DNA of 64,000 nt from Pirellulaceae bacterium (GCA_026004775.1 BPJU01000005.1:248001-312000); one strand, 5' to 3'. Positions 1 to 10,225 are shown, counted from the first letter of the stretch. The notes: generated by a model not told the origin, from the sequence alone. Made by a program: numbers and translations.

Positions 1-254
1 GCGCCGCTGAATCGCCACAAGAAACCGAACACCGCGGAAAGTCCGCGTCGCAGGATCCCGCGTAGTTGGTCGGAAGCTTGCAGCGGGTGCTGATACACTG
101 ACTTTTCGAGCCTGCGTTTGTCGTGGCGGACCACCCAGCCTGGGGCGCACACGAAGTGCCCCGGTTTGCCTTCCGCAGCCCCCATGGCCAAGCGCCGCAC
201 CAACAACGCGCTTGTGCAGGATGGTCTCGAATTGTGCCGCGAATTGTGCAGCCA
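1..254. other. left edge, no complete gene
   Basis: No complete gene is seen. On the minus strand a reading frame stays open from about position 193 to the window edge and would encode a basic, partly hydrophobic stretch (it contains GHFVCAPGWVVRHD), so a gene truncated by the edge is possible. I do not recognise it. The 2-kb repeat begins at about 255 inside a run of A. Confidence 0.3.
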
Positions 255-379
255 AAAAATCGGCCACCCCGTTCTTGATTCCCAGGGGTGGGGATAAAGT
301 TAAGTAAGACAGGAGGGGTAGGCTGGGTTTCGGCAAGCGCCGTGGGCCGCGACGTGCGCGCCGAACGGAGGTGGCATCG

Positions 380-1930
380 ATGGGACGTGCGGCTCGATAT
401 GAGATCTTGCCCGACGGCCAACCTGTGCGGGTAGCGTGCATCTCGGAGTGTTCTCGCCAGCAAGCCCTGTTGGGCAAGGATCGGATACTGGGAAAGGATT
501 TCTCCCACAGGCGCAAGATTCTTCTAGAGACGTGTAGCCGCTATCGTCCGGCTTTTGCGTTGGAGCTCTATTCGACGGCTGTGCTGCCCAACGCCTGGGT
601 AAGCTATTTGCACTTGCATCCGGAGTGGGCGAAGAGCTGGTCGGCCGAGGAGCTACTGCTTCGCGTAAAGCATGCTTTTCCCAGGTCCGTTGCCAAGAGG
701 TGCAGGGAGCACCGCATCCGCTGGAGGCGTAATGCACCGCCACCGGAAGTGCTTTGCCAGGACGTGGAGTTTATTGAGTATTGGCGCGGGCAATTGGCGT
801 CGCTGCCCTTTTTCGAGCAGGTGGTCAAGCAACGCGTGGCGATCGTCTTCAACCAGGAGGACCAGGTAAGCGGCCACTTTTGGTCGGACCGGTACGGGTC
901 GGTGCCGGTCAATGCCGAGTCGCATTCGATCCTGGTGGCATTGATTCAAGAAATCGAGCTGGTCTCGACCGGTGTGGTCCCGATATCGGAGGTGTGTCAC
1001 AGCGGTTCGCTGTGGGACCGATATGTGGGTTTGATGCGTGAGAAAGGCCTGGAAGACGACGACAGCTTGCTCCAGGTGGTAACGGACCTCAACGAATTGG
1101 TGATCACGGGCCTGCGTACTCCGGACGGTCGCAGGATCCAGGTGGCGGGTGTGAGGCGGGAATCCGGGATAGTAGTAGCGGGCGGGCTGCACGTGCCGGA
1201 TGGTGCACAGAATTCATCACAGCAAAACCCGTCACGGCAAAATCCGTCCAAGCGAAATCCATCAAGGCAAAATGCGTCCCGGCAAGGCCGGCAGGCAAAT
1301 GAGGCGGCGAGTGCCGGCGCTGTTGAGCCAATACAAATTGATGGCTATGTGGAAGAAATACGCGAAGTGCTGGCGTTGGGTCCGGTGGATTGCCGGAGGG
1401 AGGGCTGGCCGGCAACCGACGTCGACCAGTGGCACGGGATATCGGGAATCGGGCCGGTCGACCCGGTCGAATGGGTAGCGCTTTCGCGGTGGTTGGCTGC
1501 CACATGGCGGATTTGGCGGCTGATGAAGCCCAGCGCCGATGTGGAAGAGGAGCAGATACACCGCCCGGGTCGCCATTGGAAAATCACGGACGAATTGCTC
1601 CAGGTCAAGCCGCTGGATGAGAATCTGCGAGACCGAGTGCGCCGGAACTTGGCCCATTGGCTTCAGGTGTGGGGGCAAGCCTGTCAACTGCCCGGTTTGA
1701 GCACGGAGGAAGAGGTTCAACAATGGGTCGAGCGATTATTGGCGGTAAGGGAGAACTCGGACGAACTGGCGGGGGTGGTTGCGCCTCTCTTGGGGTATGG
1801 GCAGGCGGAGTTGGAAAGGCTGCGCGGGGTGCTCGGCCCGGGTGCGGTTGCGGGTAGCGGATGTGATACGGACGGGCGAGGCGTGGGTGCGCAATCCGCG
1901 GAGGACCGCCAAGGAGTTGTTGGGGTTTAA
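380..1930 (+). CDS. RAYT/Y1-transposase-like protein, C-terminus frameshifted
   Basis: The N-terminal third follows the plan of REP-associated and IS200-like Y1 transposase relatives: a strand ending in LPN, a basic middle, then a block with GHFWSDRYGS and ALIQEIELV, which match the usual GH-W-RF-S and Y-LNPVRAG positions. The usual HUH motif straight after PN is not conserved (PNAWVS); an HLH occurs five residues later. A repeat-rich hinge (NPSRQ units) leads to a Trp- and Arg-rich C-terminal half of unknown fold. GGAGG at 367-371 lies 8 bases before the ATG at 380, so I prefer that start to the in-frame GTG at 371. Compared with copy 2 there is one extra base near 1834-1840. The last residues are therefore out of frame, and the ancestral end (ending DENRLDSS) continues in another frame to 2018. 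Activity is doubtful. Confidence 0.6.
   Translation: MGRAARYEILPDGQPVRVACISECSRQQALLGKDRILGKDFSHRRKILLETCSRYRPAFALELYSTAVLPNAWVSYLHLHPEWAKSWSAEELLLRVKHAFPRSVAKRCREHRIRWRRNAPPPEVLCQDVEFIEYWRGQLASLPFFEQVVKQRVAIVFNQEDQVSGHFWSDRYGSVPVNAESHSILVALIQEIELVSTGVVPISEVCHSGSLWDRYVGLMREKGLEDDDSLLQVVTDLNELVITGLRTPDGRRIQVAGVRRESGIVVAGGLHVPDGAQNSSQQNPSRQNPSKRNPSRQNASRQGRQANEAASAGAVEPIQIDGYVEEIREVLALGPVDCRREGWPATDVDQWHGISGIGPVDPVEWVALSRWLAATWRIWRLMKPSADVEEEQIHRPGRHWKITDELLQVKPLDENLRDRVRRNLAHWLQVWGQACQLPGLSTEEEVQQWVERLLAVRENSDELAGVVAPLLGYGQAELERLRGVLGPGAVAGSGCDTDGRGVGAQSAEDRQGVVGV
1211..1285 (+). repeat. five 15-bp tandem units inside the RAYT-like gene
   Basis: Five 15-bp units of the form AATCCGTCCAGGCAA encode a five-residue repeat N-P-S-R-Q with small changes. 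The unit length is a multiple of three, so copy-number change keeps the frame. Copy 2 has six units. Confidence 0.85.
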
Positions 1931-2266
1931 CGATTGGGTGAGGCGGCGGCGGGCAGTGTTGCGTAGGCAGCGCGAGGAGCGGGCAGGCTCGGACGAGAAT
2001 CGGTTGGACTCGAGTTAGTGTCCCGTGGTGGATGAAAGTTCACTTTTTCGGAAGCTTTTTTAGCAGCCCGGAAGGGGTTGCGGGCTGAGAGTCTTGTCGG
2101 TGGTGGCTTGTAAGACCCAGTAGTTGGTCTTCTGGGCTTCTTGTTGTGGCTTTTCTGAGCGGTGATGTGCCAGTAGGGGCGAAAACGCGCCCGGGAAGTA
2201 CCGATATTGTCTAATGGCACAATCCACAATTGGGGTGGTATCGGTTCGCGGCCCCGCCGGGAAAAC

Positions 2267-2316
2267 CGTAGTGCCTGGCACCACCTTAACTTGGCGGAGC
2301 GTAGTGCCTGGCACCA
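2267..2316. repeat. paired REP-like palindromes
   Basis: CGTAGTGCCTGGCACCA occurs twice, at 2267-2283 and 2300-2316, 33 bp apart. The core GTGCC-T-GGCAC is a perfect 5-bp-stem palindrome. The pair sits downstream of the RAYT-like gene, the arrangement expected of REP sequences and their dedicated transposases. Confidence 0.7.
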
Positions 2317-3581
2317 TTGTTTCGTGCTGGCTCGGTAATGGCGTCGCCCAGCACCAATTCCATATGCCATCCCCGGCGTCTTCTCAGAACCCAGCCCCCG
2401 AAACTCCGGCTCGACAATACCTCACTACCGAAAACCTCAGTCCCGCGCCCCTCCCGCCACCGCTCTCCCGAAACCGCTCCCTGGAGATTCGCATTATTGG
2501 CACCATTATTTTCAAGCACCAGAGCGTCCTTCACATAAGAGGCCATCCGAAAACCGCTTCGCGGCCTGTTGATAAGCGGACCCAGGGCGGTTTTCGGGCA
2601 GGCAGCGAGGAGTCCTCAGGCTCCCCTACACTCTTTTCCCAAACCGCCAGCTCAGCCCACTGCTCCTTGATACTTCCACTTGAATCTCCTCTACGGTCGG
2701 CTTACCGCCCCGCTTTACAATCGTTAACCCGAACTTCCTTGGCAAACCAGTCCAAAGGTGCCCGGGGGAACATTGACGTACGCGTATCCAAGCGAGTTGC
2801 CTTCTCATAACGCAAGCTACCTGTTCCTCAATCCTGTGAGGTGCAAACTTGATTGACGGCCAGCACGATCCACTTCAGACCGTGACGACAGGCCGCATAC
2901 GAGTATTGCGGGCGGCGTCGCGGTGGCGGGCTTCTTGCCATAAACTTTCTGCCACGACGTCTGCCGACCGTTTTATCGCCACATAAACGTACGGCGACGT
3001 GGGGCACGAACCGACCGAGCACGCACTTGGCAACCACATGGGGCAACGGTCGCGATTTCCAGCGGTGTTACGAAAACAGCTAATGATACGTAGAGGAGTT
3101 GCGCTTTTCGATGCTTCTCGATGACGCTCAGCGGCCGCAACACGCAGGCGACAGGGTAAACGTCGCAGCCCAAACAGCCGTGGTAAAGAAGAACACGATC
3201 CGTCAAGCGGCGTGGGATCTGCGGAAGGCATTAACGAGTGATTGTAATAGAGGCGCGAACACCTTCGGCGTCCGCCTCATAGGGGATTCGTTGCTCACGA
3301 ATGTCTCTGGCACGACTCAAAAACCTGAAGCTATGAGGCTCTTTTCGCAATCGCAATTTGCCGGCTTCATGCTCTCAAAAATGGAAAAAGTCGAGTTAAC
3401 AGGTCACTTCACGATTTTTATTGCGCAAGTCTGGCGGCGAACACTGCTGCGTCCGCCTGGCCCTCTTACACTACCAGCCAGGGTCTAGGGGCTCTTCCCG
3501 CCGCGACTAGCCACCTATTGACAAAGCCCCGCTACGGGAATCGCCAACTCTTCCCGTGACCAGGTCTGTGGTAAGGCCCGT
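2317..3581. other. non-coding or decayed region
   Basis: About 1.26 kb without a supportable gene. Open frames exist on both strands (for example 3099-3488 plus and several overlapping frames at 2626-3231 minus), but none has a recognisable domain. The minus-strand fragments (one containing VLLYHGCLGC, another ending KWIVLAVNQV) could be pieces of a gene broken by frameshifts. No terminator or RNA gene was seen. Confidence 0.4.
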
Positions 3582-6500
3582 CTAACGAGCGGTGGCTCCT
3601 TTGGTTCCTTGCCGCTCGACCATCCACAACAGCACCGCCGAAGCAATGAAGATTGAGCTATATGTACCAACAATCAGCCCCACCAGCAGCGTAAAAGCAA
3701 AACCGTGGATCCCTTCACCGCCGATAGCGTAGAGGATTGCGACTACCAGAAGTGTCGTACCGGCGGTAAGCAGCGTGCGGCTGAGTGTCTGGTTGACGCT
3801 GGTGTTGATCATCTCCGCCGTCAATTGCGGGCTGCGCCCCCGCACTTCGCGAATCCGATCAAATACCACGATCGTGTCATTGAGCGAATAGCCGATGAGC
3901 GTCATCAGCGCAGCCACTACCGGCAAGCTGATCTTGAATTCTTCGATCAGCAGAAACGAACCGACGGGGGCTATATAATGGCTAAGGGCAATCATTCCTA
4001 AAGCGACCAGCACGTCGTGCACCAGAGCCACCACAGCGGCCAAACCAAAAGCTACTCGCTGGAAACGGATCCAAATGTAAAGCACGATTCCAATCAGGCT
4101 GGCGATCGCCGCCGCGATGGCTTGATTGCGAGTCCCTCGAGCAACCTGGCTGCCGATCGAACTGGCCTGGATCCAAACCGGCATATCATTGATCTTGGCC
4201 TGAACCTTTTCCAGCACTTTTTGCATTTCTTGAGGCGGCAACGTCATTTGCACATGCCACACCGTGCTGGCCTGCCGGCCAGTGGGATCGATCTGTTCGG
4301 GTACCAACTGGATCACCACCGGCCCTTCGTGAAGCTCGTTGGCCGTCTCCTCCAGCAGCGACTGAAGCGTCGTTTTTTCCACTTGGTTGATGAACCTTAC
4401 CACGGACTTCGACATCACCGTCCCACCCCGCTGCGGGGCAACTTCCGGGGTCTGATCGGCTGAGCCGCTTCGAGCCTTTCCGGCACCGCCTGGGGCGGAT
4501 TCTGCCGGCGATTGTTCCGTAGTCCGTGCATCTGCACCTTGTTCCGGTTGCGGTTCTTGATTTTGACCGGTCACTGCGGGTGAACCCGCACCAGTCGCAG
4601 ACTCTCTCTCTGAAGCTTTCACATCACGGTTCGCGGGCGGTTCTCGGCCGGATTCCGGCGTCTCCTGGCCCTGGCCCGAAGGGGTTTGCTGCGTCGCATC
4701 ACCTGGAGGTTCCTGGCCGGCAGGATCATCGACCTGCGAGGTACCGACTAATGCCACAAAATACGGATCCGGTTGGGCATGCCACGATGCACCTTGATCG
4801 CCGCTGGCGCTGCCGGGAGGCGTCGTCGTGGGGGATTCCTGCGTCTTGGGCTCTTCGGCAGGCGGTCGCGCAGCAGGAGACGCATCATTTCGGCCGCTTG
4901 TCGAGCTTTCTTCGCCACCCGTCGAAACCAACGCGACCGGATCGAAGGTCATCGAGTACTTGACCAGATCGAACTTCCGTGCCAGCAGATCTTTTAGCTG
5001 GTCGACATCCGAAAACGACGAGTCGACTTTCCAAATGGTACCCGGATCACGCCCCTCGACCGTCATGTGGTTCAATGTATATTCGAGCCGCAGACCTTGG
5101 GAGCGGGCCTCCCGCACCGCCTCATCCAGTCGCCTGCGCACGTCAGCGTCACTCATCGGCTCCCGCAGAGCCATCACCACCGACACACCGCCGGCGATGT
5201 CTTTATCGAGCAGCCGCTGGTTGCGTTCCACCACGGCGGCGATGCCCGCGACAATCAATACCAGTGAACCGATAATGGCCGGGCGAGCTTTACCCATAAA
5301 GTCGAACGAAGGCGTTCCCACCCAATCCAGCATGCGTAGCTTCGTAATCCAGCGGTTCCGCTCACCGATTTCGAAGGCCAACCGCGAACAATAGACGCCC
5401 GTATACAAGCACATCAAAATCCCCAGGTTGAGCGTCACGGCAAAACCTCGTACCTGGTCCGTCCCGATCACATACAGCACGATGCCGGTAATGAGCGTCG
5501 TGACGTTGGCGTCGACGATGGTGTTCAGAGCCCGATCAAACCCGTTGCGTATCGCCATCCGTAGAGCGGCCCCCTTCTTGAGCTCTTCGCGAATCCGCTC
5601 GAATATCAGCACATTCGCATCGACCGACATACCCACGGTCAGCACCAAACCAGCCAATCCCGGCAAGGTAAGTGAGGCACTCAACACGATCAGCAACGAA
5701 TAGGTGAGCAACAAGTTCAGCAGCAACGCCAGGCAGGCGACTCCCCCAGCCCAACGATAATACACCAGCATGAAAAACAGTACGGCAAGCAACGAAATGG
5801 CAATGGCGATACTCCCCTGGCGGATGGTTTGCAGGCCCAGCATGGGCCCGATCTGGTTCTCGCTGATCGGCTCCTTGTGCAACACGGCCGGCAATTTTCC
5901 GGCCCGCAGGATGCGGACCAGCTCATCCACCTCTTGTTGCGTAAACCGCCCCGTGATTTGGCCGCTTTCAGCAATGGTCGACATGATCCTGGGAGCCGAA
6001 AGCAGTTGATTGTCCAGTATGATCCCCAGCCGCCGATAGAATTCCGGATCCTTGTCCGGGCGGTAACGGCTGGTTAAGGCAGCCATCCGTGCCGCGCCGA
6101 TGCCTTTCATGCTGAAGCGCACGCAAGGACGCAGATTCTCATCGAAATCCGCCCGAACCATTCCCAGAAAATCCCCTCGCACGTCATACATTTCGTGTTC
6201 GGGCTCGACCATCAGCACTTCGACCGTTTCAATCCCCTGGGAAGCCAACCATTTTTCGAACGCCACCGGTCGCGTTTCGCTGTTGAAGGCTTCACGGGGA
6301 ATGTTGACTATGCGCTGGCCCGTACGGCCGTCGCGAATGATATCGCCGGCGACGTTTTCTTTCAGAGGATGGATTCCCTCGATCACCTCCTGAGCCCGTG
6401 CCACCGGTACCCAGCGCGCGACGATGCGGCCGTCCGGATCGCGCACCTCACGGAGCATCTTCAATACCGGGTCGTCCAACTGGCGTTCGGCTTCGCGGAT

Positions 6501-7109
6501 GATCTCCATGTGGTCCTTGGTGTTGGCAACGATGCGGAACAGCAACACACCGGCTGTGGCAATACTGCGCTTGACCGCTTCGATTTCGGCCCCTTCGGCC
6601 TGGGGCACGATGATTTCCACCTGTTGCACGCCGTAGGGCCGGATGACGATTTCTTTCAGGCCATCGGGATTCAGCCGTCGCTTCAGAGCCTCGACCAGGT
6701 CGCCCATCTGGAAATCAACAACCGCCGCTCGCTGCGGCTCACTGTCACCGGTTTGCCCATCCTCGGCCGACTGATCTTCCGTCGAACCACCTGTTTGACC
6801 GGCGGCAGTGGACTCGACATCCACCTTGTACACCAGAATCACCCCACCACGCAGGTCCACGCCAAACCTCGGATACCGGGCCACCGCCACTACGGCGACG
6901 CCTGCCAGTAACGAAAAGAGCACGATTCCCAGGCGCGTTCGGTACTCTGGGACGCGCAACCTCCGGGCCAAGGGACGAGAAACCAGATAGGGCACCAGAA
7001 ACAACGCGATCACACCAGCCAGGTAGGCGACATTGTGCCATACGTCTGACTGCCCCCACAAGCATGCAGGTGTGACGAAAGTCGCAAGTCCTAATGTCAG
7101 GCTAGCCAT
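3582..7109 (-). CDS. secDF: protein translocase SecDF fusion
   Basis: Inner-membrane accessory subunit of the Sec translocon; the family uses the proton gradient to pull proteins into the periplasm. SecD and SecF are joined in one chain. Two N-terminal membrane segments (about residues 25-78) are followed by the SecD signature DLRGG at 85-89, the P1 domain and a six-segment membrane block with VGMSVDANVLIFERIREE. A low-complexity Pro/Gln/Glu-rich spacer (about residues 727-895, genomic 4425-4930) leads to a SecF half with SLNDTIVVFDRIREVRG. The frame is open upstream to 7289 but that part overlaps yajC. I chose ATG at 7107-7109, 17 bp after the yajC stop with GGAAG upstream. It is about 1175 residues, longer than usual because of the spacer. 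Transcribed with yajC. Confidence 0.95.
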   Translation of the reverse strand: MASLTLGLATFVTPACLWGQSDVWHNVAYLAGVIALFLVPYLVSRPLARRLRVPEYRTRLGIVLFSLLAGVAVVAVARYPRFGVDLRGGVILVYKVDVESTAAGQTGGSTEDQSAEDGQTGDSEPQRAAVVDFQMGDLVEALKRRLNPDGLKEIVIRPYGVQQVEIIVPQAEGAEIEAVKRSIATAGVLLFRIVANTKDHMEIIREAERQLDDPVLKMLREVRDPDGRIVARWVPVARAQEVIEGIHPLKENVAGDIIRDGRTGQRIVNIPREAFNSETRPVAFEKWLASQGIETVEVLMVEPEHEMYDVRGDFLGMVRADFDENLRPCVRFSMKGIGAARMAALTSRYRPDKDPEFYRRLGIILDNQLLSAPRIMSTIAESGQITGRFTQQEVDELVRILRAGKLPAVLHKEPISENQIGPMLGLQTIRQGSIAIAISLLAVLFFMLVYYRWAGGVACLALLLNLLLTYSLLIVLSASLTLPGLAGLVLTVGMSVDANVLIFERIREELKKGAALRMAIRNGFDRALNTIVDANVTTLITGIVLYVIGTDQVRGFAVTLNLGILMCLYTGVYCSRLAFEIGERNRWITKLRMLDWVGTPSFDFMGKARPAIIGSLVLIVAGIAAVVERNQRLLDKDIAGGVSVVMALREPMSDADVRRRLDEAVREARSQGLRLEYTLNHMTVEGRDPGTIWKVDSSFSDVDQLKDLLARKFDLVKYSMTFDPVALVSTGGEESSTSGRNDASPAARPPAEEPKTQESPTTTPPGSASGDQGASWHAQPDPYFVALVGTSQVDDPAGQEPPGDATQQTPSGQGQETPESGREPPANRDVKASERESATGAGSPAVTGQNQEPQPEQGADARTTEQSPAESAPGGAGKARSGSADQTPEVAPQRGGTVMSKSVVRFINQVEKTTLQSLLEETANELHEGPVVIQLVPEQIDPTGRQASTVWHVQMTLPPQEMQKVLEKVQAKINDMPVWIQASSIGSQVARGTRNQAIAAAIASLIGIVLYIWIRFQRVAFGLAAVVALVHDVLVALGMIALSHYIAPVGSFLLIEEFKISLPVVAALMTLIGYSLNDTIVVFDRIREVRGRSPQLTAEMINTSVNQTLSRTLLTAGTTLLVVAILYAIGGEGIHGFAFTLLVGLIVGTYSSIFIASAVLLWMVERQGTKGATAR

Positions 7110-7125
7110 GTCGCTTGTACTTCCG

Positions 7126-7479
7126 TTATTGAGCGTCTTTGTCTTTCTTCTTCTCCTCGCCCAATGTGCGGGCGATGGCCGACCGTAGCACGCGGACGCG
7201 CACGTTGTCGTCGACGCGTATCGTACACGTTTCGTTGTCCAGGTTGACGATACGCCCGATAAGCCCACCGATGGTGACCACTTCATCACCAGGCTTGAGG
7301 TTCTTGAGCATCTGCTCGTGCTGTTTGCGGCTGGAGAACTCCGGGCGAATGATCAACAAATAAAACAAGACCGCAATCACCACCAACACAGGCCAGAATG
7401 GCAAGCCGGTGCGCTCCTGTTGCGCCCACAGGAGCGCCGATCCAAGAATTTGGGTGGCTGCGTCTAACCCGATTTGCAT
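7126..7479 (-). CDS. yajC: preprotein translocase subunit YajC
   Basis: Small single-pass membrane protein that associates with SecDF. The 117-residue product has one membrane helix at about 29-45 (WPVLVVIAVLFYLLIIRP) followed by the family pattern R-K-Q-H, LKPGDEVVTIGGLIGRI and a basic/acidic tail rich in Lys. Size and layout match the family. It lies 16 bp upstream of secDF on the same strand, the conserved yajC-secD-secF order; here tgt is on the same side but in the next unit downstream in the coordinate sense. Confidence 0.95.
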   Translation of the reverse strand: MQIGLDAATQILGSALLWAQQERTGLPFWPVLVVIAVLFYLLIIRPEFSSRKQHEQMLKNLKPGDEVVTIGGLIGRIVNLDNETCTIRVDDNVRVRVLRSAIARTLGEEKKKDKDAQ

Positions 7480-7761
7480 GCGTTTTCCTTGTGGCTGTCA
7501 GAAGGGCCCAGCTCCCGCGCCGGCGTATACCGATGATCGACGGTGTTGCAAGAGCTTTCTTGGCCTTAAGGTCCGTCTCTTTCAGCCCTGCACCGAAGCT
7601 TCGGGGCCCCCAGGGATCAACACTCTCGGCGCCCGCGCCAACCGGCCTTGCCGAAAGGCTTTCCACATTGCCCGTGCTCTCGCTGCTAACGGGCGTTTAT
7701 CATACGACGAGGCTCGGTAACGAACAAGGCGGGCCGAACCGGGCCGTCCGCAAGCCTCTCG

Positions 7762-8907
7762 TCATTCGACCGATTCCACCTCCTCCGGCTGCGTTCCCCA
7801 ACCGGCCAGCTTTTGGTGCCGGTATTCATCGAAACTCCCATTTTCGATCGCCGCCCGCACTTCCGCCATTAACCTCTGATAATACGCCACGTTATGAGCC
7901 GAAAGCAGAATCGGGCCCAGCATCTCGCCAGCCAGAAAAAGATGCCGCAAATAAGCCCGGCTGAACCGGCTGGCAAGCGACGGCGTATCCGGATCCAACG
8001 GTCGCGGGTCGTTTCGGTAACAGGCGTTCCGAATGCGAATCGGCCCTGAATCTGTGAAGGCCAGAGCGTTTCGGCCGTTGCGGGTGGGCAACACACAATC
8101 GAACATGTCTACGCCGGCCGCCACCGCTTCCAGAATGTCCTGCGGGCGACCGACGCCCATCAAATAGCGCGGCCGGTCGGCTGGGAGTACCGGGCAGGTC
8201 TGGCGCACCACCTGATACATCTGTTCGGGAGGTTCCCCGACGCTCAGCCCCCCTAGAGCAAACCCATCGAACGGCATGGCCGCCAGTTGTTCGGCACACC
8301 ACAACCGCAACCGCATATCCAGTCCCCCCTGCACGATGGCGAACAGGGCCTGGTCAAGGCGGCGGTGGGCTGCCAGGGAGCGTTCGGCCCACCGCACGGT
8401 TCTGCGGCAAGCTTGTTCGACTCGCTTCGCTTCGGCCGGCAACCCTACCACATCGTCCAGCACCATGGCGACGTCGCTGCCCAACTGCTCCTGCAATTCG
8501 ATGCAGCGCTCCGGGCTCAGATCGACGCGAGCCCCATCGATATGCGACTGAAAGCGGACGTGCTGTTCGGTGACTTCCACTCGGGACGCAAGGCTGTAGA
8601 CTTGGAATCCCCCGCTATCGGTCAAGATCGCTCTCGGCCAACCCATGAACCGATGCAGACCTCCCAATTCCGCGATCAGATCGGCTCCGGGGCGCAGCAT
8701 CAGATGATAGGTGTTGGCCAGAAGCATTTGCGTGCCGCAGTTCTCGAGCACCTCGGGCGTCAACCCTTTGACGGTCGCTTGCGTGCCGACCGGCATGAAA
8801 GCGGGCAACTCGACGGCACCATGCGGCGTCAGCAGGCGTGCACGTCGAGCCGCCGAATGCCGATCGGTCGCCAGCAGCTCGAAGACCAGCGGGCGTGGCT
8901 TATTCAC
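7762..8907 (-). CDS. tgt: tRNA-guanine transglycosylase lacking the zinc cysteines
   Basis: Exchanges guanine 34 for preQ1 in tRNAs read by the queuosine pathway. The catalytic pieces are intact: TDSGGFQV with D97, the QGG loop (IVQGG) and the nucleophile D270 in FDCVLPTR. The usual zinc motif CxCxxC before FSRAYLHHL is replaced by T308-P-S310-L-A-S313, so three of the four normal ligands are gone, although the fourth (H338 in SAHN) remains. Length 381 residues is normal. Start is GTG at 8905-8907, overlapping the end of the upstream TPR/alpha-CTD gene by 8 bp, so the two are probably translated from one message. Confidence 0.93.
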   Translation of the reverse strand: MNKPRPLVFELLATDRHSAARRARLLTPHGAVELPAFMPVGTQATVKGLTPEVLENCGTQMLLANTYHLMLRPGADLIAELGGLHRFMGWPRAILTDSGGFQVYSLASRVEVTEQHVRFQSHIDGARVDLSPERCIELQEQLGSDVAMVLDDVVGLPAEAKRVEQACRRTVRWAERSLAAHRRLDQALFAIVQGGLDMRLRLWCAEQLAAMPFDGFALGGLSVGEPPEQMYQVVRQTCPVLPADRPRYLMGVGRPQDILEAVAAGVDMFDCVLPTRNGRNALAFTDSGPIRIRNACYRNDPRPLDPDTPSLASRFSRAYLRHLFLAGEMLGPILLSAHNVAYYQRLMAEVRAAIENGSFDEYRHQKLAGWGTQPEEVESVE

Positions 8908-10225
8908 CGCGGAGCTTCAACCCCAACTGAGCCAGTTTCTCGCGCACCTCGTTGAGGCTCGTCACGCCGAAGTTCTTGCACTCCAGAAGATCATCAGCCG
9001 ACTTGCGGATGAGATCCCCCAACGTGACCAAGTTCAGGCGGGTCATGCATTTGCGAGCCCGCACCGAGAGGTTAAGATCGCTGATCGGCCGCTCGAGCAA
9101 CGCTTGGGCGTCGGGCGAGATGGCTGCCGGTTCGTAGGCCGGCTCCAGCTCGCGCTTCTCGTGAGCAAACTGCCCCAGCCGCAGGCCGCGCTGAGCAAGC
9201 ATCTCTTTGATCTCGGCCAGCGACGTTTCACCAAAGTTCTTGCTGGCCAACAGTTCCTGTTCGGTAAGCCGTGTCAGATCGCCCAGAGTGCGGACACCCA
9301 TTTTCTGCAGGCAATTACGGCTGCGCACCGACAGCTCGAAGTCCGTAACCGGAATGTTCAACACCTGCTCGATCCGTTCGCGCTGGCGCTGCGCTTCTTC
9401 ATCCACATACATGTCACTTGCGCCAGCCACGTCTTTGAAAAACAGCCGAGCACGCGGGTGGTTCGGATACGCGTCCAGGATCCGCTGGTAACACTGGCGA
9501 GCCCGGTCGTACTGCTGCCGATCTTCGTACAGGACCCCCAGATTGAGCAACGACCCGACGTGAGCCGGAAAACAACTGGCGGCCCGCCGATACAGCTCCA
9601 GCGCTTCCTCATCGTTACCTCGCCGATCGTTCTCCAGCGCCAAACCGAAAAGCGCCCCGGGATGGTTTTCACCCGTGTTGACCGCCCGTTCGTAAAGAGC
9701 AATCACTTCCGGCGGGTTCGAGCGCAGGGCAGCGATCGTGGCAGCCCTCTGATACAGATACTCCGCGGTCTGCTCGATCGGACCATAAAGGTCATCGACC
9801 ACCTTCATCGCCTCTTCCGGCTTGCCGGCATACCGCAGCGCCTCGGCGATGCCCAGCTTGCAATAGTCCGGATCATAGCCGGCCTTCTGAGCCGCCTGAT
9901 AGTGCGCGATCGCCTCCTCATAGCGTTCCATGGCAAAGAGCGTCTTGGCGATGTAGAATTGGGCGAGCGCTCCACCATCGGATTTTTTCAACACTTCCAG
10001 GGCCCGTTCATTGCGCCCCAGCAAGTACAAGCAAACGCCCAGTCGGACGGCTGCCGCGGGCGTCAAATCGCCCCGCTGCTCCAACTGAGCCACCGCGTCC
10101 CGAAAAATCGGCAGCTTCGTGTAGTCCTCCGAAATCGTCCTCGTAATGTACCGGATTTCCTGAGGCCCGAACGTATTGTTCGACAACACGATCTCTCTCA
10201 GGTCCGCAGTGGTCGCTTCCGACAT
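8900..10225 (-). CDS. TPR protein with two RNA polymerase alpha C-terminal domains
   Basis: The N-terminal 280 residues are tetratricopeptide repeats (for example [46 protein letters not shown]). They are followed by two helix-hairpin-helix modules of the alpha-CTD type: about 293-350 ([22 protein letters not shown], then [15 protein letters not shown]) and about 380-441 ([22 protein letters not shown], then [15 protein letters not shown]). It lacks the alpha N-terminal assembly domain, so it is not RpoA. Proteins of this kind are annotated in planctomycetes as alpha-CTD-containing; their role is not established. ATG at 10223-10225 has AGGAGAGGAAGG upstream. A DNA-binding or transcription-associated adaptor is inference. 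Confidence 0.85.
   Translation of the reverse strand: MSEATTADLREIVLSNNTFGPQEIRYITRTISEDYTKLPIFRDAVAQLEQRGDLTPAAAVRLGVCLYLLGRNERALEVLKKSDGGALAQFYIAKTLFAMERYEEAIAHYQAAQKAGYDPDYCKLGIAEALRYAGKPEEAMKVVDDLYGPIEQTAEYLYQRAATIAALRSNPPEVIALYERAVNTGENHPGALFGLALENDRRGNDEEALELYRRAASCFPAHVGSLLNLGVLYEDRQQYDRARQCYQRILDAYPNHPRARLFFKDVAGASDMYVDEEAQRQRERIEQVLNIPVTDFELSVRSRNCLQKMGVRTLGDLTRLTEQELLASKNFGETSLAEIKEMLAQRGLRLGQFAHEKRELEPAYEPAAISPDAQALLERPISDLNLSVRARKCMTRLNLVTLGDLIRKSADDLLECKNFGVTSLNEVREKLAQLGLKLRGE

Larger units (their letters stand above)
255..2284 (+). repeat. 2-kb direct repeat, copy 1
   Basis: This segment matches 21678-23724 almost base for base. The left boundary lies in an A-run and the right boundary just after the first GTGCCTGGCAC palindrome. 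Differences are a few substitutions, one extra 15-bp unit in copy 2, and one single-base indel on each side that shifts the frame in opposite copies. No target-site duplication or terminal inverted repeat could be recognised at the ends. Both copies have the same orientation, 21.4 kb apart start to start. Confidence 0.93.

Noticed and set aside
1211-1285. CRISPR-like array in the RAYT-like gene
   Set aside because: The repeats are 15 bp, without spacers, and encode a pentapeptide repeat; it is a coding minisatellite.
7110-7289. 60-residue N-terminal extension of SecDF
   Set aside because: It overlaps yajC and is Thr/Arg-rich shadow sequence. MASLTLG at 7109 with a ribosome site is the better start.
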